Part shown: positions 1 through 11,839 of the stretch, piece after piece
Layout of the letters: each line of letters opens with the position of its first letter
Numbering within the stretch: position 1 is the first letter of the stretch
Origin: Phoronis australis
Lineage: Eukaryota > Phoronida > Phoronidae
Assembly: GCA_002633005.1 (NCBI GenBank)
Contig: NMRA01000093.1
Span: 314,567-378,566 of the forward strand
Length of the DNA: 64,000 nucleotides
Reading direction: 5' to 3'
Translations under genes and position numbers: made by a program
The notes under the pieces: generated by a model
What the model saw: the letters and a program-made list of their open reading frames with translations, nothing else
What the model was told of the DNA's origin: nothing
The model's database searches: none

Positions 1-749
1 TCTCAAGTAAATTCAGTAGCAATTTTCTACATATTGTCAATTTCAGTGTTCACGTCACGCTCATGATCATCATGAACAGCTAACATGCCTACTCCGACAA
101 AACTTTATATCAACTTTGAATGGAACTTGCGCGCACCCAGCCAGAGAAAATGGGAACTCGAATTTTTGAGAATGTGGGCCTTTTACTAAGATTCACGGGA
201 TACGTTCAAAGCTGTGAATTGTGCATTCACCGAATTTTGTTAGTTCTTGCCTTTTTAGAGTTTTTTTGTCTCCTTTTCTACCTTTTTGGAATTTTTGTTT
301 CTCTGAGGCGGACCTTTTTGTCCACTTCGCCAAATTGGTGCGCCCATGGAACAAGTAACACAGAAAATTAGTAAAATGAACTGAGTACAGGGTGAATATA
401 AAGTATGACATGTTCGACAATACAGTTGGAGTACCGAAAGTGGTACGCAATTTACGCTTTTGCTGCTGATCATGGTTGTGTTGGTAAGGGTCTCAGTACA
501 CTGCTATACCGCACCCGGGGGCCTGCTGAAAAGATATCAATCGCAATTTGGTATGTCAATGGCAGATACCAAAAACTAACATGATTTTTTTGATACAGTA
601 CTATAATTGTCATTGTTCTCTTTCGGTTTCACCAGCATGGTGGTTTTGATCGGTTCGTTGAGCTTCCAGGTTATTCTTGATCGAGCAAGCCAGTGCAACA
701 CGAAGGACTTGAAGTGACGGCGAAAATACGGTTTTCTTTCCACTGCCAC
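1..749. other. no gene recognised downstream of the candidate neuropeptide exon
   Basis: Read on both strands for the cysteine-rich neurophysin that should follow a vasopressin-type leader; none was seen. One weak minus-strand acceptor (TTTTCAG near 526-532) is followed by only ten codons before a stop in phase 0. The remaining open frames are low-complexity and unsupported by splice sites. The rest of any gene on this strand may lie left of the window. Confidence 0.4.
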
Positions 750-890
750 CTTACGTAGTTGTGCTTGAGAGTTATGGTGTCGTGCGCCAATCGGACAGTT
801 CCAAATGAAGCAGCAGGTGGTTACGTGAAGTGCAAGCAGCAAACACATCGCCGCAACAAAGCTTCTACTCCGGATGACTTGCATGACTCC
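750..890 (-). CDS. candidate oxytocin/vasopressin-type neuropeptide leader exon
   Basis: Seen: a minus-strand acceptor (TTGTTTCAG, ending at 891) is followed six bases later by an ATG at 884. The frame gives a basic n-region (RSR), a hydrophobic core (FVAAMCLLLALHV), TTC as a plausible cleavage context, and then CFIWNCPIG at 812-786. Known: oxytocin/vasopressin peptides are C-[YF]-I-x-N-C-P-x-G, sit right after the signal peptide, and their first coding exon ends 12 residues after the nonapeptide at ...RK. Here 12 residues (ARHHNSQAQLRK) also follow, ending at a possible donor GTGGCA (749-744); a stronger donor GTAAGG lies five bases upstream. Odd: G9 is followed by A-R instead of G-K-R, so normal amidation is not predicted, and Trp4 is unusual. 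No neurophysin exon is visible. It could be a divergent or decayed family member, or chance. Confidence 0.42.
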
Positions 891-1040
891 CTGAAACAAT
901 GAAATGCTGGCAATTAAAGGCCCATACGCCTAAAAACTAATCATGTCTCTTGACGCTGTTTTATGTGGTCCTTCTGTACAAAATAAATTTCAGGACGTTG
1001 GCCACCTATAGAAAATTGTCATAGCATTGCTTTTAAAAAA

Positions 1041-1070
1041 GCGTAAAGTATTTTAAAAAATACTTTACGC
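1041..1070. repeat. near-perfect 30-bp palindrome with a GCGTAAAGTA core
   Basis: The first 15 and last 15 bases are reverse complements with one mismatch (arms GCGTAAAGTATTTT). The arm sequence matches the subterminal motif of the inverted-repeat elements at 6137-6360 and 61412-61616, so this may be a minimal relic of that family. Confidence 0.75.
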
Positions 1071-1670
1071 ATGCGAAGTTTATTTTTCTGGGATACTAAT
1101 TCAGAGTAAACATTACTATGATAACGCATGCTCAGGTACAAAAAGCCATCTGCGAAGGTCATGAGATGTAATACAGAAATGGCGGAGATCCAAGATAGTC
1201 GTCCTGCATCCCACATATTTCTGAAATTGAAGAAGACATCGAAAATCCGACGAAATCCTATGAGACGTAGGCTTGTCGTATTACCGAGGACAAATAGTTC
1301 ACTGCTCCACCCAAAGCAGTGGTTGGTTTCTACCTAATCGTTAAAGCATGACTGGGTTAATAGTAAATATTCACTGACGCTACAAGGTTATAATAAAAGT
1401 AAGTCTTTCTTCCGTTGATTGTAATTTTCTAAGATCCGCATACTCGTCCTGACCACTTATTGAATCTTTGTCATATTTTGAAGAACACTTGGGTCGTCAC
1501 AGTCAGCAGACAACTTATCGTCCTAGTTATACGATTATCGTAAACTACAACTTTTAGCCTGAGCAGATTTTACCGTTTCATATAAGCAGTTACTCAATTT
1601 ACAGTTTACAGTTTAAGTTGGCAGGCTGACAAGCTGACTACAAGTTCGGTATTCATGGCTGAGCAGGCCC

Positions 1671-1800
1671 GTAGCCAGGGGGGGTTCAGTCGAACTGAAC
1701 CCCTCTTGTGGAAAAGGTCCAGCCTATCCGTTAAAGATAGGATCGATGGACATCAACAAACCTGTTGCAACTACTGGTACTAATAACTGCAATGTTTGCT
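1671..1800 (+). repeat. dispersed repeat starting GTAGCCAGGGG, copy 1
   Basis: It is homologous to 5805-5940: both start GTAGCCAGGGG, have a G-rich then C-rich palindromic head (TTCAGTCGAACTGAA here), and share CAGCCTATCCGTTA and the following stretch. Probably a short non-autonomous transposon; no coding potential. Confidence 0.6.
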
Positions 1801-2025
1801 AAGTTAGTAATAACTTTAACTTTGTGTAACTAATGTGTATACCTAATTAAGCCATATAGCAGAGAGAGAGAGCCTAAAAATTATACTGCAGTGTGAATGC
1901 CTTGAAATTGACTAAAGACTTTGGTCAGTGTTCTCTTGTCAATCAGTGCCAGTGGTGCACAGACTCGCAGACATCATACGAGCAACAAATTTCGATTGAT
2001 GGAAAAGTCTTCGAACGTTACATGT

Positions 2026-2895
2026 CACTATTCCGAAGGTTAACAACTCCGAATTTCAACTACTCCGAAGGTTCACAAGTCCGAAGGTTCATTACCTTCG
2101 AAAGTTCACTACTTCGAATGTGCACAATTCCGAAACCACAACTCCGACTGCTCTTTACTCTGATTGTATTCTAATGAGTAGAAACTGCCGTGAATGAAGT
2201 ATCGCTTTTGTGTCCATTTAGTAACCAAGAATTGAATAGTTCTTAAAACATAAATTACATTGTTTACAAATGAGCTCAGTTCCAAACACTGTCAATGGTG
2301 ATTCTTGAATTTAACTAACGACTCGTTCTCAAGCAGGAACAACATCTGGGAAGCGGGTCAGGGCTGCAGGAACCAACGGTGGTTTTAAATTTAAAAAGAC
2401 TGAATGGGACTCTCCGACTTCGTGAAGATTGGCAGGGACAGGGTAGCCTAATAACTACATTTAGTTTTCATTTGGCCGTGCGCATGGTTCCGGTGAGTGA
2501 GGTTGAGGCGCAGTGTTCCTAAACTTTTCAGTCATGCTGTGAACGGATGCTATCTTGATATGGTTTTGATGCGTCGTGGTTGATAATTCATCAATTTTCT
2601 TACTTCATATTCTGTTAAATATGCAATATGTACCAATTTTTTTGTATTTGTAAGACATGCGAGTATTCTCGCGTGCGCCTAAAATCCAAACAAAGTGTTT
2701 TAGTACCCGGGCATTGTTTTCGGTATAGTTACACCTCTCGGTGCATTAATAATCGAGGTATCATTTATTTTTACATATAAAAGTATAAAAATTACACCTA
2801 ATCCGAAATTTTAGATATTTTTGGAGTACTGAACCTTCGAAGGAGTGAACCTTTGGAAAAGTCAACTTTCGGAGTTGTGAACCTTCGGAATAGTG
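2026..2895. mobile_element. foldback-type element with CCGAAGGTTCAC arrays in both arms
   Basis: The left end begins CACTATTCCGAAGGTTMAC. The reverse complement of the right end begins CACTATTCCGAAGGTTCAC and continues ACAACTCCGAA, as the left end does. Both arms are arrays of a degenerate 12-15-bp unit (xxCCGAAGGTTCAC): about 2026-2150 on the left and 2826-2895, inverted, on the right. The central 650 bp has no transposase. The open frame across the left arm is just the array read as codons. The structure fits a foldback or long-TIR non-autonomous element. No clear target-site duplication was found. Confidence 0.65.
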
Positions 2896-5320
2896 GGCTG
2901 TTCACATTTCCAGCGGTGTAAGCAACTTAAAGAAACTCGCAAAAATACAACCAGATAACAAATTTCGTAAAATTCATTCTCGGACTAAATATTTCCGACC
3001 GAGTATGTAATGAGGTGTAATCACTCATTTAATCACGCGTGATTTGAAGGTTTGGTGAGAGGAAACGCGAGAATGTTTTCTAATAACGCAATTTACTTCC
3101 TTAGTACAGAGGTTACGGACTTTTGAACGGTTAAAAGAGTTTGTAAAAATTTTTAATTTTCAAAGCTTGGCTTTCATCTGTTAATACTCTTTTCCACAGG
3201 CCTGTGAATTTGTCTGTTCCTCACCTCTGCTCACACATGTAATACAGTATTTACACAGAAAAGACAAGCGGCTGTATTCTTATCCAAAGGTCTAGTCATC
3301 TTGGATTTATGTTGTTGTCACGTGACTTTGCGCGCACTGTATACGCAATATGAGAAAGACTGGGTCGCCAACCGAAGCGACGTCTTTGGAGAAAATGAGC
3401 TTTCTGGTCGCTGGTGTGGATGGTGCTGCCTCCCAAGGGAGAGAAACTCACCTTAAGACTTGCAAAATCGGGCTCCAATGCTTATGGTAAATTTTCCATG
3501 AAGACGCAGTATGACCTAGTGGGTTGAAACTCTGTGTCTTTTTCACCAGGACTTAGGTTAGAATCCCAGTGGACCCCACTGCAAGACCCTTGATTCAGGT
3601 CTTTAAGTCCTCAGCCCAATCTAAATTTGTGTAACAGCACACGTGTGTTATTTGTGTTTGTTAATACAGGCAAATGGTTTCAGGTAATTGTTGCATTGGG
3701 CCCAGGTGAGCAGCCTGCGAACGTCTGATGCAATATGCACTTTTTCAAATTTCTGCAATAGCACTGGCGGACCTCAGATGTTGCATGAAGGGCAATCACA
3801 ATTTTCAAAAGACCAAACTTAATTTTGGTATCTCAAAGAGATATATTGGTTCAGTTTTAATTACGTCTATAAGGGGCACGTGCTCCTCATCTTCCTTAAG
3901 TCCGCCTATGTACGATTTCATTTGACGATTTGATCTCGTTGCCTTGGACTAATACATAAAAGTATGATCGTTAGCAATATGGATGCCTTAGACTGCAATT
4001 TAAACCAAATTTTCTCTTACAAATATCGCCATTGTCATTTTGTACTGATTCAAGGCTTCTCATGTCCACAACTGATTCTCATTTCCTGCATCCAAGTTTT
4101 TGCAAAAACGTTATGCTCGATGATTGTTGACACTTACAGTGTGTAAAAACTCGTCTTTTATCACAAAATTAATTTTTATATTGAGACCACTTGTCGTTAA
4201 TATGAAGTTGGTTTCCTTAATAAATATAGAGAGACGTGAGTTCTGGGCTCGGACACTTGCTTGATACAGACTCTACAGTTTGTCTTGTCTCGTCATGTAG
4301 TCTTATGGGCTCGAGCAACAACGGACAGACAGTTTTGCAAGATCAAAAAATGATTATCATGTGAATACTGAGGAGCACGTGGAGACCAATTTTATATTTT
4401 AGTGGTTTAAAACAAAAGTTAGGTTTCGTTGACAAAATGTGGATTTACAATCACATCAATGTAGCCCTATCATTGCCCCTGAGTATTTGTTACTCGTTGC
4501 TTCCAAAAAGACGTTGCATAAGTGTAAACCACGTTTGAGCTTAATAAGGCAGTACCGTATGTTGTGGCTGCGTATTCAATGTAGGGGTGCTGAGTAACAC
4601 AACCATGTTGCCATGAATTAATTCCATATCTTGAAGCTCTGGGACCTACTAATATAGTATTCTGTAGTGGCAAGCAAATGTTATGAGATGTGTACCAAAA
4701 GAAAATGGCAAAATGTGCATTCGTTACTATGCCCTCTGTCTAACTTCCATCCTATCTTACTTAATAGTTTATATACATGTAATGATACTAGCATTCAGTC
4801 AGTGGAGTTACAACGATTGACACTACCCGAGCAGAATATAACGTTGCTGCTATGTTTCCCTCCCCTGGAGATCACCACTTCCTTTTTCACCCCTGGTTGA
4901 TAGCGGCTTTTATCATTCAGTTACAGTGCGTTTAACTTCACAATTTATTTTTTAATACAAAACCAAGAAATATGGCATTGGGCATCAATTTTTATTACTA
5001 CCGGTCATCCACCAATGTGAACTCTGCCAGCCAAACAGAATATGGAGTACTGTTTCTCCCCTCAAACTACGAACAAGTGCCCCAAACTGAGAAACATAAC
5101 AGAAATCTCGGAGACATTGACGATTTCTGGCATTTAGACTATTTTGTTTTAAGACTCATAAATGAAAGCTATGAAAAGATCGAAATGTCCAACACGTAAA
5201 AAACCAGATAAGGCTAAGAATTCATAAAAAACTGGAGACCAAAAACTTTGCTCAACAGTGTTAACTTACAAGTTGGCATCCGAATGTAATGCTAGACGAA
5301 TAAAAAGGCACTTGGATATA
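2896..5320. other. no gene or element recognised
   Basis: Only short open frames without splice-site support or familiar motifs. The sequence is AT-rich and non-repetitive within the window. Confidence 0.45.
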
Positions 5321-5324
5321 TAAT

Positions 5325-5525
5325 TTCCTCAGATCAGACGGGATTTATAAAAGGGAGATGTGTGGGTGAACATAATATTGACCTATGATATTATGAATTT
5401 CTGTGAAAAATGGTATAGCGGGGCTGTTATTACAAATAGATTTTGAAAAAGCTTTTGATAGCTTGTCATGGTACTTCATAAATAATATTTTGGATATTTT
5501 TAATTTCAAGGCCTCAATTAAGCTG
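5325..5525 (+). pseudogene. LINE reverse transcriptase fragment (decayed)
   Basis: Translating with two frame changes gives SSDQTGFIKGR, then a piece ending TYDIMNFCEK, then GIAGLLLQIDFEKAFDSLSW. QTGFIKGR and the DFEKAFD block are reverse transcriptase motifs of non-LTR retrotransposons (the latter is catalytic block A, first aspartate). The fragment is about 65 residues, lacks the YxDD block, and is broken by frameshifts and a stop, so it is an inactive relic. The clade (L1/CR1-like) cannot be fixed from so little sequence. Confidence 0.75.
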
Positions 5526-5804
5526 TGAGCTTGGACACACTATGATGAATACAATGTCCTCATCCTCAGATAACACACTTATGTAAAGCGCGCTAACGAA
5601 ATCTGTTTTCACAAGAACTTACCTCACGTCTCGTAAAAGAATCTGCGATTGTTACTCAATAACGTGTCCTACAATAATCATTTATATACATGGATACCAC
5701 GAGCGACAGCTCTTGGAGGCATTTAAGTGGGGGTAAAAAGGACTGCCAAGACCACATACATGTGTACGCCTGGAATTATATGTAACATAAATAAATTCAG
5801 TCTA

Positions 5805-5940
5805 GTAGCCAGGGGAGGTTCGCGGGGTTCGATCGAACTCCCCCGGAAAAAAGTCCACTCCCAGCCTATCCGTTAGAGATGGAATATAGATGGACAACAA
5901 CAAAATTGTTGCAGCTACTGGTAGTATTAACAATAATTAT
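5805..5940 (+). repeat. dispersed repeat starting GTAGCCAGGGG, copy 2
   Basis: Second copy of the family seen at 1671-1800, in the same orientation, with a palindromic GGGTTCGATCGAACTCCC head and the shared CAGCCTATCCGTTA segment. Confidence 0.6.
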
Positions 5941-6136
5941 AACTAAGTTAGACGAATTTGTTTCTGATTCATAGCGCTTCGCTTAATCATCGGCCCTACC
6001 CGGCCCCAGGGCCCAACTTCGCTCGAGTGGTGTTTGCGCGGATGACAGGATCGTTCAGACGATTAGAGGAGATTTATGACATTCATTGACATTAAACTTG
6101 CGTGGTTGCCACACCTTTATCGTCGATATTATCGTT

Positions 6137-6360
6137 GCCAAATGAGTGAACGTTACACCGTTAAATGCCGTGCGTAAGCTAATTCTTGTTAGAGGCGTAA
6201 AGTAATTATTTGCGGCGTAAAGTAAGTATTTATGATGTAAAATAATTATTACATTACGACGCAAAGTAAGTCGGCGCTGAAAGTTACTTTAGACAGCAAA
6301 TAATTACTTTACGCCGCAAATAATTTCTTTATGGCACAAATAATTTATTTATTACTTCGG
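6137..6360. mobile_element. MITE-like inverted-repeat element, GCGTAAAGTA family, diverged copy
   Basis: It starts TTGCCAAATGAGTGAACGTTAC, almost as the better copy at 61412 does, then carries AGAGGCGTAAAGTAATTATTT and several direct and inverted repeats of GGCGTAAAGTAA / TTACTTTACGCC. No coding capacity. The right end is degraded, so the boundary is approximate. Confidence 0.6.
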
Positions 6361-7590
6361 CGACCTGAAAACTGAATGGGACTCTCTGACTTTGTGAAGA
6401 CTGGCGGGGACAGGGTAACCTTCTAAGTGCATTTAGTTTCGACCACTTCCGTAGAGTGAGGTAATAATTCATCAATATCCCTACTTCGTATTCTTTTAAA
6501 AGGATAGTAAACCTTGTGCTGATTTTCACCAATCCTCGTTCTGTCACATGCTAATGCACCACTGACGTCAATCTTCCAAGCTAAAAGTATACCAAACCCG
6601 GTTTTATTCTGTCAAGGTTGTGTTTTGCATGGGTGGCTCTCAAATCAGCACGATGTTCAGTGTCAATTTCTTGTAACCTAATTTCTTCTCAAAGTGGCAA
6701 CCTAGTTTCTTGAAGAGAAAGAACTAGATGAACTATGATTAGTTACGCTACGACGAGACCTTGACGAGCGTCTGCTTCCGTCTCGCTCTCTGTCTCCAAG
6801 ATGCGAGAAGATAGTCCGCGTAGAAGACCAAGTTGGGTAGATTCTATGTCATACACCTTTTCTAACTGTTTCTCTGACAGACCCTGGTATGAAATTAAAT
6901 TTCAAATGCCTGTTCAAGAATGATAGGAGCTTCTTTCAATAAGACAGTGTTATCAGAATCACCTAGTGCCTTCTTAACATGCAAAGCAAAGTTGAACCAT
7001 TTAGAAGCAGCAATTCTAAAATCTTTGGCTAGTAAACTTTTTAAACACTCTGCATATTGAGGAAAGGGTTTCCGTTCCCTAGTGGCTCTGAGCACGCGGC
7101 CCTCATCAATCCCAAGGCTGCCCAACCCACACACAACGCCGTCAACATCCAAAGGCTCTGAGCTCGGGTTGCCTACTACTTATTTCTCCATTCTTTGAGC
7201 AAAGGCAACTGAATCGCTGAAAGTACTTCAGCAAGCTGATTGATGAAGAATCTTGAGCACCTCCTATGAAGGAAAGCAACACAGTGGTTTCTACGGTAAC
7301 ATGGGAGTGCTACAATGCACACGTTTAACTAATTCCAGTAAATCGGTTGCAATAACAAGTAGGAAAATTATATAATACATTTAATTAACCAAAGAGCAAG
7401 TTGGTTATGCTTGCTATTAGCAGTTCCCACGTTAAAAACCATTCAACAAATAGTACCTTATATGTTATACTTTTCAAAATGACACGGTGTAAAAGGTGGA
7501 GCATCACGATACAAGAGCCGAAACGACAACAGGCAACAGATATGACAATGACTATGATGTTGTGTATCGTTATGGTACTTGAGACGTTAC
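6361..7590. other. no supported gene
   Basis: An 85-codon minus-strand frame at 7152-6895 lacks splice sites or a recognisable domain. Nothing else stands out. Confidence 0.4.
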
Positions 7591-7595
7591 TGTTC

Positions 7596-7751
7596 CAGGG
7601 GCGGATCCAGGATTTTTAGTTGGGGGGCAGGGCAGAGTATTACCCAGGATTTTACCTGTCAGACATTCGCACCCCCGTACTGCCAAATGGAATCTGGGAG
7701 AATTTTAGGGGGGACATGACCCCCCTTGGCTCCCCTCTAAATCCGCCACTG
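7596..7751. mobile_element. 156-bp MITE with CAGKGGCGGATYYAG termini and TGTTC duplication
   Basis: The left end is CAGGGGCGGATCCAGG. The right end, reverse complemented, is CAGTGGCGGATTTAGAGG. The element is flanked on both sides by TGTTC (7591-7595 and 7752-7756), a perfect 5-bp target-site duplication. The interior is G/C-run rich and non-coding. The same terminus occurs at 12398, near 47650 and near 48530. Confidence 0.72.
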
Positions 7752-7756
7752 TGTTC

Positions 7757-10254
7757 AGTGTTCAAAACATGTTGAATTGTGACAACAGTTCTACAGAACT
7801 GCTTGCTGAGGCTGGAATTCCAAAGTTTCAACCAGATCAACCACAGTTTAAGGTGAATAAATTACGGGAATTTACGTTTAGTATTTATTTCAAAAAATAA
7901 ACAAACGTTATTATTGGAGAGCATCTGGCGTTGTACCCGGCTTTGTCAGCTAGTGCAATGCAAAATCTAAGAGAAACGGTTTCGCAACTGCATCCAACTT
8001 GCATCCAAAGTTTCGTTGCTTACTTAAATTTCTGTCTAACAACTTCAAGTGTCACGTTTAGCAGCTCCAGTCCAATTCCTGTGTAAGGCAATGTCTTACA
8101 AACCCTGATATGGGTCATTTTCTTTTCAGTTGAAGGTGGATGTAAGCGGCAGGAACGTTGACATAGCTACGACTAGGGGACATCAGTCACGCTGGCGTGA
8201 TAATGGATGCTAAGCGAGGACAACGTCATCTTCCGACCTGCTTTGCGATGATATCAAGAGAACCAGCTGACGGGTTTCGATAAAACTTGACTCAGTATAC
8301 AGGAGTATACGATGTCAATGCGCCTGCACCATTTCATTTTCGGGTCTATTCGACCTCTGCATCGCCTTCTACTAGCTATTTTGAGGAAGAACACGTGCGG
8401 ATGATATCTTATGAACCGACTGATGAATTTCAAAGAAACTTTGCATAGTTATATATGGTGACCATGTGCCGGCGCAATTTTGATCCTCGACAAGGGTATT
8501 TCAAGAGTTGTTTAAGGGGAGAGCGTTTCTGTATTATAGAGAACCGATATACAATGACTTCAATGAAACTCGACTCAGCAGTATACGATGATTTGATTTT
8601 CGAGCTGATTCGGCTGCTGCAGTATTTCCTAGTGGCCAATAGAAACTATGCGATGCACCATGGGCGCATGTCAGCGCCTCAGCATTTCTCTTTTTAGAAT
8701 GTGGTAGCTTAGTACACTTAACCTACCCGTTGATCTTCTTTATGAGGTCCTCGCAATCATCGCGTTGTTCTCAGAAAATTCACAGTAATCAGATGATAAA
8801 GGGTGCCACAGAAAAAATATGCTCGTGTTTCGTGACAAAACATCCGAACTTAGGTAATATTTCAAGAAAGAAAATGAGGGGAGTGCTTTAATTAAAATTG
8901 CTCAGTTCAGTTTTAGACCAATACTTTTTAAGTATAAGAGCATCATGAATATTTTGCCCAAAATAGACAATTTTTGTTTCAAAGAGGTTTAGCTTGTAAA
9001 GTACTTTTAAAACAGTTTAAAGAACAGGAGATACAAAAACCTGTGTTATGTCTACGTAAACCTTGAACTTCTCTATCAAAAGACAGTCTTCACCAGTTCA
9101 AATTGGTTTTTGTTAACCTCTATTCGAGCCCCAATTTTTTATTCGAGTTTTAATCATTTTTGAGGTGCTTTGGGGGCCATTTTGCAGGGTTCCGGTGATT
9201 CCAAACAACATTTGATTACGAAGATAAGAAATACAAAAATGAAGTTTTTATTTCGTTTCCTAGTAACAGCCGATGGAAAGGACAATCATGCTATCGCGTA
9301 TTTCAGAGTCCTTGACAACGGGCATTCTGCAGCTGCATCTCGTGAACCCAGTAAAGGTGTTTAATTATTTTATGTAAATATGTTTCTATGGTGATGAAAT
9401 TGGTCGACGTCAACATTTAGATGATTTAACCACTGGCCCCCCTGGTGACAGTTTCCATAACTAGATTTCTTTGGTCAAATTCGGCTAAAATATTTCTATC
9501 CAGAAAACGATGGCACATGCATCGTTTCGAATGATTCCAACCTGTGCTGCTCCAGCACGAGCGTTCGCCTGTGGTGACTCAAACGTTCGTGTTCACTTTT
9601 AACCTGTAGCCGAAGCTTTCGATTATCATGTATCATTCTGATTCTCCACCCCACATAGCCTGTTTTTCCGTTCGACTAAAAGAGAAAATATCCGGTGCTT
9701 CAAGGGTTTTCACAAAAAATCGACATAAACAGTCATTTTTGAGCCCACTCTGTATTATGGTTAAAAATGTCATAAATACTCTAATAAATATTAAATAGGT
9801 CTATAATGAGAAAACTTGAAAATAAATAATAAAAGAATTTATGAGAAGAATTGTCACTACAGTCATAATTTTAGCTTTGATGAAACGTACGTGCCATTGT
9901 CCCTTCAACATCAAGTTGATCCTCAGGTTTTCGTTTCTTTGTTTGAGGATTGCAGTGGTGTGTGCACATTTGACCGCCTGTCGGCTTAATTTTGCAGACA
10001 TAACCCATTTTCAAACACAAACAGGAGTTTGAATTGTGGATTTTCTATCAGGCAAATGCATAGAGCAAACACGAAAATGCTTTGACTCTCTCTGCGTGCC
10101 ACTGTTGCCTGATTTTTTCCGTTTTTTGGCACAGCGGGAAGCTTGAATGGTGGTGGACATGCACAGTTGGCGCGACTAACTCCGTGCTCGTTGCAAACCT
10201 TTTCCCAAATATTTGATCAATCTTTAATCCACCCTTCTTCCACCCAATTGAAGA
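7757..10254. other. no gene or element recognised
   Basis: AT-rich sequence with scattered short frames on both strands. No splice-supported exon, RNA gene or repeat shared with the rest of the window was found. Confidence 0.45.
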
Positions 10255-10470
10255 ACATGTGGTAGATCAGAACAATGAGCTTGCTGAAGACAATTTCTCA
10301 GTAATGTGTCCCCACCCTGACAAGCGGAAAAGACACATTCGGGAAGCCGCAGAAATCCAAGTCAGCAAACTAAGTCTGAACAGAGATCCTGGCTTCGATC
10401 TTCCCGCTGTGTACTCTGACGTACTAGAGGGTTTTGCCAATAAGAGATTCCAATATTGCCGTTTTTAACT
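10250..10470 (+). pseudogene. Penelope-like element GIY-YIG endonuclease tail, relic 1
   Basis: The frame from about 10250 reads EHVVDQNNELAEDNFSV, then HIREAAEIQVSKLSLNRDPG and FDLPAVYSDVLEGF. REAxEIxxxKxxLNRDxG..LPxxY is the usual C-terminal stretch after the GIY-YIG domain in Penelope-like retroelements. The same sequence with different damage lies at 13690-13930. The GIY-YIG core itself is missing here. Confidence 0.7.
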
Positions 10471-11296
10471 GGACCACAAAGGGCGAACATGGTGATGAAA
10501 CAAGTCCGTGAGATATGGACGAAACGGCGTACATGTACATCAGAATACTGTAGGTACGCCGTTATGTGCTCCTAAACGACTGTGACTGTCAATGCTCCTG
10601 CTCATGGGAACATTGCGTTTCGTAATTACTGTGGATAAATGATCAGATTGGTCCGTTCATTCAGCGCCTCCTTGCCGCACACTTCGAACAGCGTTTGTGG
10701 GAAATCATTTTCATTTGAGTATTGCTGGAGTGCAGCTGTGTTCATGAGAGCAAAATGATGCAAGTCAGAACTTTAACTTGACTGAATTGTATAGAATATT
10801 TTGAATATGTTTAAATAATGACGCAACATGTACTATGTAGGTAATGCATGCCTATGGCTGATTCTCCGTGTAATGATTTAATACTTGTGGCCTAGGTTTA
10901 AAATATAACTCCGAACCCTAGTTTGGACGTAGTCCCATTTAGTTTTGTCAACCTGTTGTAACTAGTAACTAGTAAACTGATTTTGTTATTTGCACTGCAG
11001 TTCGCCGTTCTTTGACGTATTGTGAGCGGATGTTTGCTTCTCATTTGCGTTCCCAATAAATGTGTAATAAAGTCAGATCTACGACTTTTTCTTCATCAAC
11101 CGCCGCTACAAGGACTCTAATGGAAGTAGTATACTCACTTGGTAACGTAATAGTAATTGGCTCGTTAAAACAGAAACAAGATTGTACTTTTCTCGTCCTC
11201 CTTTGTCGGTACATGTACTTTAACGTGAAAACTTAAAAAAGACTACATGACAATCCATGAAACGTTCACGTGGCCACAAAATAAACGAGTTCTGCC
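10471..11296. other. no gene recognised
   Basis: No exon, element or RNA gene could be supported in this stretch. Confidence 0.4.
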
Positions 11297-11838
11297 TCCT
11301 AACACCTCTGTGGAGGTTTTTCACGGACAACAAACGAGGAGACATTGTCAATGGCACGATTTAGCAAACTTTGACCTTGTTCCTTTTGTTAAAATAGATG
11401 CGAAAATGAATGCAAAACAATGATGACAATGACGACGACAAGGATCAATGATCATCATGATGGCTATGATGATAAATCGAGAACGAAGAAAAAAATTAAC
11501 AAATATTTCAAATAGTGCCAAATCTATCCACATACGAAATTTCTGAAATGTCTTTTAGGTGACAGTCGACCTACAGTATGGTTACGCACAAGTAGAAAAT
11601 TCCAAAAATAACCTCCACAGCGCCACCAATCCGGTTGTTCTTGTGTGCGCAGACAGCAAATCGATCAGCTTAAATAATGACATAAAATTAAGCCTAGTGC
11701 AGCGCTAATTGGAAACCCGTATATAAAATGGTAGAAAATTAAGCCCCGTGCAGTTCTAATTGGCAACTTGCACCAAAATTTCCGTTCGCGCTGACGTAAC
11801 AACATCTTAATCATGCAAATGAGACTTGTTGTTCATTA
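11297..11838 (+). repeat. copy 1 of a 542-bp adjacent duplication around N11839
   Basis: Matches 11840-12382 almost base for base (isolated substitutions and one or two 1-base indels). The copies abut at a single N and share their endpoints (start TCCTAACACC, end GTTCATTA). No gene inside. Best read as overlapping contig ends or two alleles, not a true tandem duplication. Confidence 0.85.
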
Positions 11839-11839
11839 N

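Larger units (their letters stand above)
900..2025. other. non-coding stretch with one palindrome and one repeat
   Basis: Apart from the palindrome at 1041-1070 and the repeat at 1671-1800, no exon, RNA gene or recognisable element was found. A short (AG)n run lies near 1860. Confidence 0.5.

Noticed and set aside
6895-7152. 85-codon minus frame
   Set aside because: No recognisable domain, no splice sites, no repeat relation; indistinguishable from chance.
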